A stretch of 64,000 nucleotides of DNA from Mycolicibacterium sp. ND9-15 (GCF_035918395.1 NZ_CP142362.1:2083501-2147500), one strand, 5' to 3'. Shown: positions 8,987-18,745, counted from the first letter of the stretch. Made by a program: numbers and translations. The notes: generated by a model not told the origin, from the letters alone.

Positions 8987-9829
8987 GTGAGCCAACCGTC
9001 CGGGCTGATGAACCTGGCGCGTGCTGCCGTGGGCGCGCTGCCCTTGGTGCCGCGTGGCGAGACGCTTCCCGACCGCACGCTGACCGTCGACGACCTGAGC
9101 ATCGATCCCGAGAACGTGGCGGCCTACGCGGCGGTGACGGGACTGCAGTTCGGCGACACCGTGCCGTTGACGTATCCGTTCGCGCTGACGTTCCCGACGC
9201 TGATGTCGTTGGTGACCGGCTTCGACTTCCCGTTCGCGGCAATGGGTTCCGTGCACATCGAGAACCACATCACACAGTACCGCCCGATCGCGGTGACCGA
9301 CTCCGTGTCGGTGAAGGTGCATGCGGAGAACCTGCGCGAGCACCGACGTGGGCTGCTGGTCGACATCCTCACCGACGTCAGCGTCGGCAATGAGCGGGCG
9401 TGGCATCAGGTGACGACGTTTCTGCACCAGCAGCGCACCAGCCTGTCCGACGAGCCGAAGCCGCCGCCGCAGAAGCAGCCCAAGCTGGGGCCGCCGAATG
9501 CGGTGCTGCGCATCACGCCCGGCCAGGTCCGGCACTACGCCTCGGTCGGCGGCGACCACAACCCGATCCACACCAACTCGGTCGCGGCCAAGCTGTTCGG
9601 CTTCCCGACGGTGATCGCACATGGAATGTTCAGCGCGGCAGCGGTTCTGGCGAACATCGAGGGCCAGCTACCGGGCGCGGTGAAGTATTCGGTGAAGTTC
9701 GCCAAGCCGGTGGTGTTGCCCGCCAACGCCGGACTGTACGTCGACCGGGTCTCCGATGGCTGGGACCTGACGTTGCGGCACCTGAAGAAAGGCGACCCGC
9801 ACCTGTTCGGCACGGTGCGCTCGCTGTAA
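8987..9829 (+). CDS. htdX: (R)-3-hydroxyacyl-CoA hydratase/dehydratase HtdX
   Basis: The 280-residue protein is a double hot-dog MaoC-type dehydratase. The C-terminal hot-dog carries the hydratase-2 signature YASVGGDHNPIHTNS followed by GFPTVIAHGMFSAA, including the catalytic Asp and His. The GTG start lies one base after the fabG4 stop, indicating one transcript. HtdX acts on (R)-3-hydroxyacyl-CoA species, and FabG4 next to it produces or consumes the matching keto compound. Length and order match Rv0241c. Confidence 0.93.
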   Translation: MSQPSGLMNLARAAVGALPLVPRGETLPDRTLTVDDLSIDPENVAAYAAVTGLQFGDTVPLTYPFALTFPTLMSLVTGFDFPFAAMGSVHIENHITQYRPIAVTDSVSVKVHAENLREHRRGLLVDILTDVSVGNERAWHQVTTFLHQQRTSLSDEPKPPPQKQPKLGPPNAVLRITPGQVRHYASVGGDHNPIHTNSVAAKLFGFPTVIAHGMFSAAAVLANIEGQLPGAVKYSVKFAKPVVLPANAGLYVDRVSDGWDLTLRHLKKGDPHLFGTVRSL

Positions 9830-9905
9830 TCCCCGCACGAGAAGACGCTCTACTCGGCCCTGCTGGTGCCTACACTGGAGGGGACGTCGCGGAGGGGGCA
9901 ACGAC

Positions 9906-10724
9906 ATGCTCGTATCGGGTTTCCAACTGTCATTCTCCCCGTCAGGCTCGAGTCAGGATCCCGCGTATACGTCGGGATACGAGCTCGAGATTACGAACCT
10001 GTCGGACAAGCGAATTCAGTTCGAAGTTGTAGCCCGTGTGACGCGTTATCGCTTCACGGCGTACGCCATACCCCAGAGTCCAGCTGCCACCCTGGCCAAC
10101 TTCAAGCGACTGATACCCGGAGTGCTGGCGAACGACCGACACACCTGGTTTGAGGGCGGCTGGCGACGCAGCGCCGGCAAATATGCCCTGCACATCACGA
10201 TCCCGCTCGATCCAGGCGCCTCGGAACTCTTCGAAATCGTGCCCTCCCTTTACGAACGCTCGTGGTGGCCGCTCGTCGCGGGGCATATCGAACTCACCGT
10301 CCCTGCCGTGCGTTCTCCCGACCCACCGTATACCTGGGTTCGACAATCCGACGACCCCGTACCCGTCCTGTTGAATCCGTCCAACGTCGAGACCTGGAGG
10401 CCGCTCGGGACCGGCTCCGGTTACAGCGACTCCCGGACTTCGCCCCCGCTGTCTACCGGGCAGGCGTACAACGAAATTCAACCGGACAGCGACCCGACCC
10501 TGCTCAGAGTGTCGCTCGAGGCATATCTGACCGCCCTGAAAAGTGACGGGTTGACCGGATCGTCCGCGGGCATCCTGGAACTCTCACCGGAGGATCGTGC
10601 CCGAGCGCTGATCGATCTGCTCGCCGCTGTCGACGAGGACGAAGCCGAGCAGGCCGCCCTCAACGAGATCCTCCAGGAACTAGGTATATCGACGCGCGTG
10701 GTGCGGCCACCCGGAGGAGAGTAG
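9906..10724 (+). CDS. Unrecognised 272-residue protein replacing the vapBC24 position
   Basis: I do not recognise a family. Residues 1-130 look beta-rich with many aromatic and polar residues (ELEITNLSDKRIQFEVVARV). The middle is proline/serine-rich (residues ~135-185), and the last ~70 residues are helical and acidic (EDRARALIDLLAAVDEDEAEQ). No signal peptide or membrane segment is evident. A purine-rich GGAGGGGG stretch precedes the ATG. Codon third positions are less GC-rich than in neighbours, hinting at transfer. In M. tuberculosis the VapBC24 pair lies exactly between htdX and the TetR gene, so this is an accessory slot. Downstream, the TetR gene is convergent with it. Confidence 0.75.
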   Translation: MLVSGFQLSFSPSGSSQDPAYTSGYELEITNLSDKRIQFEVVARVTRYRFTAYAIPQSPAATLANFKRLIPGVLANDRHTWFEGGWRRSAGKYALHITIPLDPGASELFEIVPSLYERSWWPLVAGHIELTVPAVRSPDPPYTWVRQSDDPVPVLLNPSNVETWRPLGTGSGYSDSRTSPPLSTGQAYNEIQPDSDPTLLRVSLEAYLTALKSDGLTGSSAGILELSPEDRARALIDLLAAVDEDEAEQAALNEILQELGISTRVVRPPGGE

Positions 10725-10778
10725 CCGAATCAAGGCCGCCCGCTTGGTTTCCGAGCGCGTACAGATCGCGATATGTGC

Positions 10779-11408
10779 CTATTTCGGCGATCTCACCGCG
10801 GTCTCGACGGGATGATCCGACGGCGTACCCTTCAGCCCGCGCCAGAACAGGTTGATCATCAGTTCGGCAGCCTCATCCACACCGGCGTCGCCCGCGCTGA
10901 CCCGGGATGCCACCGCTTCCCCGGCACCGACCAGCGCGACCGCCATCAATTCGAAGTCGGTGTCGGGCTCGGGGTTCCGAGTGCCCGAGCGCAGCAGCCG
11001 GCCGACCAGATCGATGATGCGCTCGCGACCTTCACGCACCGTGTGGGCGAACGCCTGAGAACTGGTGGCCTGGCTGTAGAGCACCATCCACGACGCTCGG
11101 TTGGCGTCGATGTAGTTCAGGAAGGCCAGAACGGCGGTGCGCAACAGGTCCTTCGGGCTCTGCTTGAAGTCGATCCGGCTGCGCACGTCGTCGACGAACC
11201 GGGCCAGTTCCCGATCGAGGCACGCCGCGAACAACTCCTCCTTGGAGCCGTAGTACAGGTAGAGCATCGGCTTGGAGATCTGGGCCTCCGCGGCGATCGC
11301 GTCCATCGACGTCTCGTGGTAGCCGTTGACGGAGAAGATCTGCACCGCGGCGTCCAGCATCTGCTGTTCGCGCACGGCGCGCGGCAACCGCTTGGTCCCT
11401 CCGGCCAT
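10779..11408 (-). CDS. TetR-family transcriptional regulator (Rv0238-like)
   Basis: 209 residues. The N-terminal helix-turn-helix reads REQQMLDAAVQIFSVNGYHE followed by TSMDAIAAEAQISKPMLYLYYGSKEEL, a typical TetR DNA-binding region (residues ~12-60). The C-terminal ligand domain is unassigned. The ATG at 11408 has a -10-like TACGCT 6 nt upstream, so it is probably leaderless. Its position between htdX and lpqI matches Rv0238. It is a reasonable but unproven candidate for binding the TTAC...GTAA palindromes near fadE5 and fadA2/fabG4. Confidence 0.9.
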   Translation of the reverse strand: MAGGTKRLPRAVREQQMLDAAVQIFSVNGYHETSMDAIAAEAQISKPMLYLYYGSKEELFAACLDRELARFVDDVRSRIDFKQSPKDLLRTAVLAFLNYIDANRASWMVLYSQATSSQAFAHTVREGRERIIDLVGRLLRSGTRNPEPDTDFELMAVALVGAGEAVASRVSAGDAGVDEAAELMINLFWRGLKGTPSDHPVETAVRSPK

Positions 11409-11465
11409 TCCACCAGCGTAGGCAACGCGTGGTCGGGCGGTGTCAGCGGCGGGCGGTGGGTCTGA

Positions 11466-12653
11466 TCAACAGCGCGGGTTGGGGCCCTTCACCGCCGCGA
11501 GTCGCAGCACGGAGGCGTCGACGCTGGACGGCGACAGCTCACCGGCGTCGACCGCCTTCTCCAGCCGGTCGAGCACTGCGGGCACCTCGCCGCTGCTCAC
11601 CCACAACGCAACATCGGCGCCGGCCTGCAGCCCGCGTAAGGCGGCCTCGGCCACGCCGAACCGGTCGGAGATCGCCTGCATGCCCGAAAGGTCGTCGGTG
11701 AAGATCGGGCCCCCGAACGGCGGACCCCCGTAGTTGCCCGACCGCAGCAGTGCGTACGCCGCCGGGCTCAGGCTCGCCGGGTCGCTGCCGGTCAGTCCGG
11801 GCACCTGCAGGTGACCCACCATGACGCCGACGGGCGCTTGGGCGGTCAGCGTGCGGTACGGGACCAGGTCGGTGTTCTTCAGATCGGCGATGTCGGGGGT
11901 GGTGACGCTGCCGGTGTGCGTGTCGCCCGACCCGGAGCCGTGGCCCGGGAAGTGCTTGAGCACCGGCAGCACCCCGGCGTCGCGCAGCCCGCGGGCGTAC
12001 GCGCCGGCGTAGTCGGTGACGACGGTCGGGTCGGACCCGAACGACCGATCTCCGATAACCCCGTCGGCGTTGGCCGCGTCGGTGACGTCGACGACCGGGG
12101 CGAAGTCGATGGTGATGCCCAGACCTCGCATCGCATGGCCGCGCCGCAGCGCGATGTCGTACACCTGCTCGGGCGTGTTGGTCTGCGCGAGCACCCGCGG
12201 TGACGGCTGGGAACCGATCAGCGGGGCCAGCCGCGAGACCCGGCCGCCCTCCTCGTCGACGCTGACCGCCAGAGGCAGCGGGGTCGCCGCGCCCGCGATG
12301 TCGCGCAGCTGATCACCCATGATCGACAGGTCCGTCCAGCTGCCGATCATGATGCCGCCGACGTGGTGGGTGTCGACGACCGCGCGCGCGTCGCCCGCGT
12401 TGGAAACGCCGACCATCAGCAGTTGTGCGAGCTTCTCGCGGGTCGACATGTCAGCCAGCAGTGCCTCCCCGGTTCCGCACGCAGGGGCTGCCGGCGCTTC
12501 CGCAGGTGCGGCCGGGGCGTCGGGCACGGCGGTGGCCGCCTTGGTGATGGGCGCCGACGGGGGTGATGTCGCGGCTTCTTGGGCGGCGGGCGAGCACGCC
12601 ATCAGCAGTACGGGAGTGGCAGCGAGGGCACACAATGCACGGGGCAGGGCCAT
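11466..12653 (-). CDS. lpqI: Lipoprotein LpqI, family 3 beta-N-acetylglucosaminidase
   Basis: A 395-residue secreted lipoprotein. The signal peptide ALPRALCALAATPVLLMACS ends in a lipobox with the lipidated cysteine (residue ~21), followed by an Ala/Pro linker. The glycoside hydrolase family 3 (NagZ-like) domain shows SVDEEGGRVSRLAP, GITIDFAPVVDV and the KHFPGHGSGSGDTHTG loop that carries the catalytic His/Asp pair in this family. It is expected to remove N-acetylglucosamine from muropeptides in peptidoglycan recycling at the outer face of the membrane. The frame runs open to 13082, but the ATG at 12653 is chosen because the signal peptide starts there. Corresponds to Rv0237. Confidence 0.93.
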   Translation of the reverse strand: MALPRALCALAATPVLLMACSPAAQEAATSPPSAPITKAATAVPDAPAAPAEAPAAPACGTGEALLADMSTREKLAQLLMVGVSNAGDARAVVDTHHVGGIMIGSWTDLSIMGDQLRDIAGAATPLPLAVSVDEEGGRVSRLAPLIGSQPSPRVLAQTNTPEQVYDIALRRGHAMRGLGITIDFAPVVDVTDAANADGVIGDRSFGSDPTVVTDYAGAYARGLRDAGVLPVLKHFPGHGSGSGDTHTGSVTTPDIADLKNTDLVPYRTLTAQAPVGVMVGHLQVPGLTGSDPASLSPAAYALLRSGNYGGPPFGGPIFTDDLSGMQAISDRFGVAEAALRGLQAGADVALWVSSGEVPAVLDRLEKAVDAGELSPSSVDASVLRLAAVKGPNPRC

Positions 12654-12761
12654 GGGCCTCGACACTAACGGCTGTGGTGGCTCAGTTCTATTACGTGGTC
12701 GGCGTGTGCCACCAGAACACGCGTTCAGCTGCGCACATGGGCCGCATGCTACTTTTGCCGC

Positions 12762-12935
12762 ATGGATCGGTTCCTCGTGCCGGCGGCCGCCAGCATCGTG
12801 GTCGGCCTGCTGCTGGGCGCGGCAGCCGTTTTCGGTGTGACGCTGATGGTGCAGCAGGACGACAGGCCTCCTCTGCAAGCGGGCGATCCAGCGTCCTCGG
12901 TGCTCAACAGGGTCGAGTACGGCGACAGAAGTTAG
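12762..12935 (+). CDS. Small membrane-anchored DUF2613 protein (Rv0236A-like)
   Basis: 57 residues beginning MDRFLVPAAASIVVGLLLGA: one N-terminal membrane segment or uncleaved signal (residues ~5-30), then a short hydrophilic tail ending SSVLNRVEYGDRS. The pattern and its place directly 5' of aftD match the mycobacterial DUF2613 family. Function is unknown. The stop lies 31 bases before the aftD GTG, so the two are probably co-transcribed and it may assist AftD in the membrane. Confidence 0.85.
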   Translation: MDRFLVPAAASIVVGLLLGAAAVFGVTLMVQQDDRPPLQAGDPASSVLNRVEYGDRS

Positions 12936-12966
12936 GGCCGAGCCCCTGTCGCGGCGCTGGCTGTGG

Positions 12967-15900
12967 GTGGCCGCTGCGGCGGCGCTGGCCCTGACTTTCG
13001 CCCAGTCACCCGGACAGATCTCACCCGACACCAAGCTGGACCTGACCGCCAATCCGCTGCGGTTCCTCACCCGGGCGTTCAACCTGTGGAACAGCGAACT
13101 GCCGTTCGGGCAGGCCCAGAACCAGGCCTACGGCTACCTGTTCCCGCACGGCTCCTTCTTCCTCGTCGGCGACGTCATCGGCCTGCCCGGCTGGGTGACC
13201 CAGCGGCTGTGGTGGGCGATCCTGCTGGTAGTCGGGTTCTGGGGCCTGCTGCGGCTGGCCGAGGCGCTCGGGATCGGCACTCCCACGTCACGGGTCGTCG
13301 CCGCGGTCGCCTACGCCCTGTCCCCGCGGGTGCTGACCACCCTCGGCGCGATCTCGTCGGAGACGCTGCCGATGATGCTGGCGCCGTGGGTGCTGCTGCC
13401 AATGATCCTCGTTCTGCAGGGCGGGTCCGGAGGGGTGGGAAGGGCAGAGGGCGGACCGCGGGTGCGGATGCTCGCGGCGAGGTCCGCCGTGGCGGTCGCG
13501 TTGATGGGCGCGGTCAACGCGGTGGCCACCCTCACCGGTTGCCTGTGCGCGGTCATCTGGTTGGCGTGTCACCGCCCCACCCGGTTGTGGTGGCGTTTCA
13601 CCGCGTGGTGGACGCTCGGCATCACACTCGCCGTGCTGTGGTGGGTCGTCGCGCTGGTGATGCTGGGCCGGATCAGCCCGCCGTTCCTCGACTTCATCGA
13701 ATCATCCGGCGTCACCACGCGGTGGATGTCACTGACCGAGATGCTGCGCGGCACGGATGCCTGGACGCCGTTCGTCGCACCGAACGCGACGGCCGGCGCC
13801 ACGCTGGTGACGGGTTCGGTTGCCGTGTTGGCCACCGCCCTGGTCGCGGCCGCCGGCCTGGCGGGACTGGCCATGACGACGATGCCTGCGCGCGGGCGGC
13901 TGATCACCATCCTGTTGATCGGTGTCACGCTGCTCGCACTCGGCTACTCCGGCGGACTGGGATCACCTCTTGCACAGCAGGTTCAGGCGTTCCTCGACGC
14001 ATCCGGAACACCGCTGCGCAACCTGCACAAGCTGGAACCGCTGCTGCGACTGCCGCTGACGCTGGGGCTGGCCCATCTCCTCGGCCGCATCCCGCTGCCG
14101 GGCAGCGCACCGCGTGCGGAGTGGACGACGGCGCTGGCGCATCCCGAACGGGACAAGCGGGTCGCGGTGGGGATCGTGGTGCTGGTCGCACTGGCCGCAG
14201 GCACCTCTCTGGCGTGGACCGGAAGGCTCACTCCGCCAGGTGCTTTCGATGCCATCCCGCAGTACTGGCATGACACCGCCGACTGGCTCGACCAACACAA
14301 CACGGACGGCCGCGTACTGGTGGCGCCCGGTGCGCCGTTCGCCACCCAGGTGTGGGGCAACAGCCACGACGAACCGCTGCAGGTACTCGGCCACAGCCCG
14401 TGGGGTGTCCGCGACTCGATCCCGCTCACGCCGCCACAGACGATCCGCGCGCTGGACTCCGTGCAGCGGCTCTTCGCCGCGGGCCGACCGTCCGCCGGGC
14501 TGGCCGACACCCTTGCCCGCCAGGGCATTTCGTACGTCGTGGTGCGCAACGACCTGGACCCCGAGTCGTCCCGCTCGGCACGGCCGCTGCTCGTGCACCG
14601 GGCCGTCGACGGCTCACCCGGCCTGGACAAGGTCGCGGAGTTCGGCGGTTTGGTCGGGCCCGGCACCTTGGCCGGATTCGTCGCCGACAGCGGTCTGCGA
14701 CCGCGCTACCCCGCCGTCGAGATCTACCGGGTACACGCCGATATGCCGGTGACGCCCTACCTGGTGGACACCGACCGGATGGCGCGCGTCGACGGTGCAC
14801 CCGAGGCGCTGTTGCGGCTCGACGAGCGCCGTCGACTGCTCGACCGGCCACCGCTCGGTCCCATGCTGTTGACCGCCGACGCCGAGCGGGCACGGCTGCC
14901 CGACCCACCAGGAACCGGGGTCACCGTGACCGACACGCCGCTCGCGCGCGAAACCGACTACGGTCGCGTCGACGACCACTCCTCGGCGATCCGCGCCCCG
15001 GGTGATGCCCGGAACACCCACAACCGGGTCATCGACTACCCCTCTCCGGGAGCCGATCTCGTGTACGGGCAGTGGAACGGTGGCCGGGTCTCGGTGTCGA
15101 GTTCGGCGGCGGACTCCACCGCACTTCCCAACGTCGCGCCCGCCACCGGTCCGGCCGCGGCCATCGACGCAGATCCGTCGACGAGCTGGGTTTCGAACTC
15201 GCTGCAGTCCGCGATCGGGCAGTGGCTGCAGGTCGACTTCGACCATCCCGTCACGAACGCGACGATCACGGTCACCCCCAGCGCCACCGCAGTCGGCGCG
15301 CAGATCCGCCGCATGGAGATCTCGACCGTCAACGGCACCAGCACGATGCGCTTCGACGAGCCGGGCAAACCGCTGACCGCGGCGCTGCCCTACGGAGAGT
15401 CACCGTGGGTGCGGATCACTGCGGTCGCCACCGACGACGGGTCGCCCGGTGTGCAGTTCGGGCTCACTGACATCGCCGTCACCCAGTACGACGCCAACGG
15501 TTTCGCCCATCCGGTCAGCCTGCGCCACACCGTGGCGGTGCCCGGTCCGCCTCCGGATTCTGCTGTGGCGCAATGGGATCTGGGCTCTGAGTTGCTCGGC
15601 CGCTCGGGCTGCGCTCAGAGCTCGACCGGTCTCAGGTGCGCCGCCCTGATGGCGCTGTCTCCCGAGGAACCGGTGAATCTCAGCCGGACGCTGACCGTGC
15701 CGGCGCCGATCGCTGTGACGCCGACGGTCTGGGTGCGCGCCCGCCAGGGCCCCAAACTGGCCGACCTGGTCAGTGCGCCGGGGGCCGTCCGGGCCCTCGG
15801 CGACGCCGATCCGGTCGACGTTCTCGGTTCGGCCTACGCCGCCGCCGACGGTGATCCCGGCACCGCGTGGACCGCCCCCCAGCGTGTCGTACAGCAAGGG

Positions 15901-17157
15901 ACGCCACCCACCCTGACGTTGAAGCTGCCCCGGCGCAGCGAGGTCGCCGGGCTCCGGGTCGCGCCGAGTTCCTCAGAGCTTCCAGCACATCCGAGCCTGC
16001 TGGCCGTCGATCTGGGCGACGGCCCGCAGATCCGGCGCGTGGTCGGGGATGCGGGAGCCCAGACGCTGAACCTCAAACCGCGGGTCACGGACACCGTGAC
16101 GGTGTCCATCCTCGACTGGGACGATGTCATCGACCGCACGGCGCTCGGCTTCGACCAACTCAAACCGCCGGGCCTGGCCGAGGTGACGGTGCTCGACGCC
16201 CGGGGCGCACCGATCGCGGCCGCCGACGCGGCGGCCAATCGGGGCCGCAAGATCGAATTGCCCTGCGGTGCTGGGCCGGTCATCGGCATCGCCGGCCAGT
16301 TCGTGCAGACCTCGCTCACCACCAGCGTCGGCGCCCTGCTCGACGGCGCGCCCGTCGCCGCGCGCCCGTGCCGCACCGAACCGATCGTGCTGCCCGCCGG
16401 ACAGCAGGAGTTGGTGATCAGCCCCGGCGCCGCGTTCATCGTGGACGGCGCACAACTCGAGGGACCACTGGCCGACGAAATACGGGCGGCACCTACCACT
16501 CCCGTGCAGACGGGTAGGTGGCAAGCAGACCACCGGGAGGTGACGGTCTCTCCGTCGTCGGCGTCCCAGGTACTGGTGGTGCCCGAGAGCATCAACCCGG
16601 GCTGGGTCGCGCACGACAGCGACGGGACAACGCTGAACCCCATCACGGTGAACGGCTGGCAGCAGGGCTGGCTGCTGCCGCCGGGCACGGCCGGCCCGGT
16701 CACGCTGACCTTCCCGTCGAACGGACCTTACCGCGTCGGCCTGATCGGCGGGCTGGCGCTGCTTCCGATGCTCGCACTGCTGGCCTTCCTTCCGATGCGC
16801 AGGCGCCCCCCGCCCGCCGATCCGGTGCCGGTGTGGCGACCGCACCCGGTCGCCGTTGGCGCGGTGGTGCTTGCCGTCGGCGCGGTGATCTCGGGACCGT
16901 GGGGCGTCGTCGTGGTCGGCACCGCCCTGGGGGTTCGGCGTCTGTTACGGAACCGCGAAAAACTCTGCGAGGCAATAACCGTCGGCGTGTCGGCCGGCGG
17001 GCTGATTCTGGCCGGCGCGGTGCTGAGCCAGAATCCGTGGCGGTCGGTCGACGGCTACGTCGGGCATTCATGGGGTGTGCAGCTGCTGACGCTGGTCTCG
17101 GTGGCCGCCGTCGCCGTCTCGACCGTGCCGATGCGCAGCGGTGAGCGGCTCAGCTGA
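12967..17157 (+). CDS. aftD: Arabinofuranosyltransferase AftD
   Basis: A very large (1396-residue) GT-C membrane glycosyltransferase that adds arabinofuranose to arabinogalactan/lipoarabinomannan using decaprenyl-phospho-arabinose. The conserved loop FAQSPGQISPDTKLDL follows the first membrane segment; about ten further segments fill residues ~60-430. The extracytoplasmic part includes a discoidin/carbohydrate-binding-like module (IDADPSTSWVSN ... WLQVDFDHPV, about residues 735-830). The C-terminus returns to membrane segments (about 1250-1390). The GTG start has no clear Shine-Dalgarno; a CTG at 12946 would add seven residues (LSRRWLW) and is a realistic alternative. The 3' end overlaps the opposing MFS gene by 8 bp. 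Corresponds to Rv0236c. Confidence 0.95.
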   Translation: MAAAAALALTFAQSPGQISPDTKLDLTANPLRFLTRAFNLWNSELPFGQAQNQAYGYLFPHGSFFLVGDVIGLPGWVTQRLWWAILLVVGFWGLLRLAEALGIGTPTSRVVAAVAYALSPRVLTTLGAISSETLPMMLAPWVLLPMILVLQGGSGGVGRAEGGPRVRMLAARSAVAVALMGAVNAVATLTGCLCAVIWLACHRPTRLWWRFTAWWTLGITLAVLWWVVALVMLGRISPPFLDFIESSGVTTRWMSLTEMLRGTDAWTPFVAPNATAGATLVTGSVAVLATALVAAAGLAGLAMTTMPARGRLITILLIGVTLLALGYSGGLGSPLAQQVQAFLDASGTPLRNLHKLEPLLRLPLTLGLAHLLGRIPLPGSAPRAEWTTALAHPERDKRVAVGIVVLVALAAGTSLAWTGRLTPPGAFDAIPQYWHDTADWLDQHNTDGRVLVAPGAPFATQVWGNSHDEPLQVLGHSPWGVRDSIPLTPPQTIRALDSVQRLFAAGRPSAGLADTLARQGISYVVVRNDLDPESSRSARPLLVHRAVDGSPGLDKVAEFGGLVGPGTLAGFVADSGLRPRYPAVEIYRVHADMPVTPYLVDTDRMARVDGAPEALLRLDERRRLLDRPPLGPMLLTADAERARLPDPPGTGVTVTDTPLARETDYGRVDDHSSAIRAPGDARNTHNRVIDYPSPGADLVYGQWNGGRVSVSSSAADSTALPNVAPATGPAAAIDADPSTSWVSNSLQSAIGQWLQVDFDHPVTNATITVTPSATAVGAQIRRMEISTVNGTSTMRFDEPGKPLTAALPYGESPWVRITAVATDDGSPGVQFGLTDIAVTQYDANGFAHPVSLRHTVAVPGPPPDSAVAQWDLGSELLGRSGCAQSSTGLRCAALMALSPEEPVNLSRTLTVPAPIAVTPTVWVRARQGPKLADLVSAPGAVRALGDADPVDVLGSAYAAADGDPGTAWTAPQRVVQQGTPPTLTLKLPRRSEVAGLRVAPSSSELPAHPSLLAVDLGDGPQIRRVVGDAGAQTLNLKPRVTDTVTVSILDWDDVIDRTALGFDQLKPPGLAEVTVLDARGAPIAAADAAANRGRKIELPCGAGPVIGIAGQFVQTSLTTSVGALLDGAPVAARPCRTEPIVLPAGQQELVISPGAAFIVDGAQLEGPLADEIRAAPTTPVQTGRWQADHREVTVSPSSASQVLVVPESINPGWVAHDSDGTTLNPITVNGWQQGWLLPPGTAGPVTLTFPSNGPYRVGLIGGLALLPMLALLAFLPMRRRPPPADPVPVWRPHPVAVGAVVLAVGAVISGPWGVVVVGTALGVRRLLRNREKLCEAITVGVSAGGLILAGAVLSQNPWRSVDGYVGHSWGVQLLTLVSVAAVAVSTVPMRSGERLS

Positions 17158-18745
17158 CGGCTATCAGGTGCTCGAGCTTGGGCTCGCCGATGACGTGCCT
17201 GTCGACCTCCTGCTCGGCGATCAGGTCCTGCCTCGTCTGCCGGATGGCGTGCTGGTGCAGATGCTCGTACCACGACCGCACGACGAATCCCTCGACGAAC
17301 GTGTTGGGCCGCTCGCCGCTGCGGAACAACCGCCATTGCACGGCCCCGGTGCGCTGCCGCGAGCGCCTCACCCGGTCCATCGCCGCGACGAACGCCGTTT
17401 CGTCCTGCGGTGCGACCCGATAGGTCTTCAGCACAACAACCGGCCCGTCGGGTGGGGCGGGCTCGAACACCAGCGCCGGCTCCGGCCAGTGCGCAGACGG
17501 TTCGATGTCGAGGTCACCGGTGCTTCGGTGCAGCGGCCACCACAGCAACGACACGGCGCAGACGCCGAGCAACCCGGCGCTGATCAGCAGCGCCGTCACG
17601 CTGTTGGTGGCGCCCGCCACCAGTCCCCAGACCAGTGAGCCGATCGCCTGGCCGCCCATGAACACCAGCAGGTAGACCGACAGGCCGCGGGCCCGCACCC
17701 AGGCCGGGAGGCTCAGCTGCATCGACGCGTTGAGCGTCGACAACGTGAGTAACCAGGACATCCCGCCGACCACCATCGCGACGATGACGACCGCCAACAC
17801 CGGTACGAGGGCCAGCACCGCGGTGGCGAGCGCGAAGCCGACGGCACCGATCGTCAGCAGGACGTTGCGGCCGAACGCCGTCAGCAGTCGCGACAGCACC
17901 GTCGCGCCGAACACGGCGCCGACGCCCAGCGCGCCCAGCAGCACGCCGTAGCCCGCAGACGACAGATGCAGTTGCCGACTGGCGATGACCGCGAGCAACG
18001 CCCACAGCGCGCTGGCGGGCGCGATGAACAGCAGCGCCCGAAACAGGATGCGCCGCACCACCGGCGAGCTGCGGATGAACCGCCCGCCCGCGCTCAGCGC
18101 CGACACGGGTCGCTCGGTCGGCAACAACCGTTCGGCGGTCGGGCGGCGCCAGACGAACAACACCATCACGATGCCGGCGAACGACACCGCGTTGAGCGCG
18201 AACACCAACGTAGGTCCCGACAGCGACACCAGCACACCCGCGATGGCGGGCCCGACCGCCCGTGCGCCGTTCAGTGCCAAGCTGGTCAGCGCGGCGGCCG
18301 CCGGGATCTGCTCGCGTGGGACGAGTTCGGGCTGAATGGCCTGCCATGCCGGCGCGGTCAGGGCCTGCCCACAACCGACCAGGAACAGCAGGATCAGCAG
18401 CACGGCGGGAGTCGCCAGCCCGACCCCCGTCAACACCGCCAGCGTCGAGACACCCGCCGCCATCGCCGCCTGAGTGGCGATCAGCAGCCGACGCCGGTCG
18501 ATCAGATCCGCCACTACTCCCGAGGGCAGCGCCAATAGCATCACCGGCAGCGTCGTCGCGGTCTGCACCAGCGGCACCAGCACCGCCGCGTTGGGATCAG
18601 CCACCAACATCCACTGTGCGCCGACCGTCTGCATCCAGGTACCGAGGTTCGACACGAACTGCGCGATCCACAGCGCGCGGTAGATCGGCGAGGACAGCGG
18701 CGCCCACGCCGACGGCGCGGCGCGCACCGTGGATGTTGCCGCCAT
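17150..18745 (-). CDS. MFS exporter (EntS/DUF894 type) with C-terminal monooxygenase-like domain
   Basis: 531 residues. Residues ~20-425 hold about twelve hydrophobic segments with the MFS loop motif GVVADLIDRRRLL, typical of the MFS_3/enterobactin-exporter group. After residue ~430 comes a soluble ~95-residue domain (VVLKTYRVAPQDETAFVAAM ... VRSWYEHLHQHAIRQT), which looks like a dimeric alpha-beta barrel of the antibiotic-biosynthesis-monooxygenase/NIPSNAP sort. Substrate unknown. The gene occupies the place of the Rv0231-Rv0235c group of M. tuberculosis, so it is a lineage-specific replacement. It is convergent with aftD (8-bp overlap) and divergent from php. Confidence 0.9.
   Translation of the reverse strand: MAATSTVRAAPSAWAPLSSPIYRALWIAQFVSNLGTWMQTVGAQWMLVADPNAAVLVPLVQTATTLPVMLLALPSGVVADLIDRRRLLIATQAAMAAGVSTLAVLTGVGLATPAVLLILLFLVGCGQALTAPAWQAIQPELVPREQIPAAAALTSLALNGARAVGPAIAGVLVSLSGPTLVFALNAVSFAGIVMVLFVWRRPTAERLLPTERPVSALSAGGRFIRSSPVVRRILFRALLFIAPASALWALLAVIASRQLHLSSAGYGVLLGALGVGAVFGATVLSRLLTAFGRNVLLTIGAVGFALATAVLALVPVLAVVIVAMVVGGMSWLLTLSTLNASMQLSLPAWVRARGLSVYLLVFMGGQAIGSLVWGLVAGATNSVTALLISAGLLGVCAVSLLWWPLHRSTGDLDIEPSAHWPEPALVFEPAPPDGPVVVLKTYRVAPQDETAFVAAMDRVRRSRQRTGAVQWRLFRSGERPNTFVEGFVVRSWYEHLHQHAIRQTRQDLIAEQEVDRHVIGEPKLEHLIAVS

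Noticed and set aside
12654..13082. N-terminal extension of LpqI to 13082
   Set aside because: It would place the lipoprotein signal peptide internally and overlaps the DUF2613 and aftD genes.
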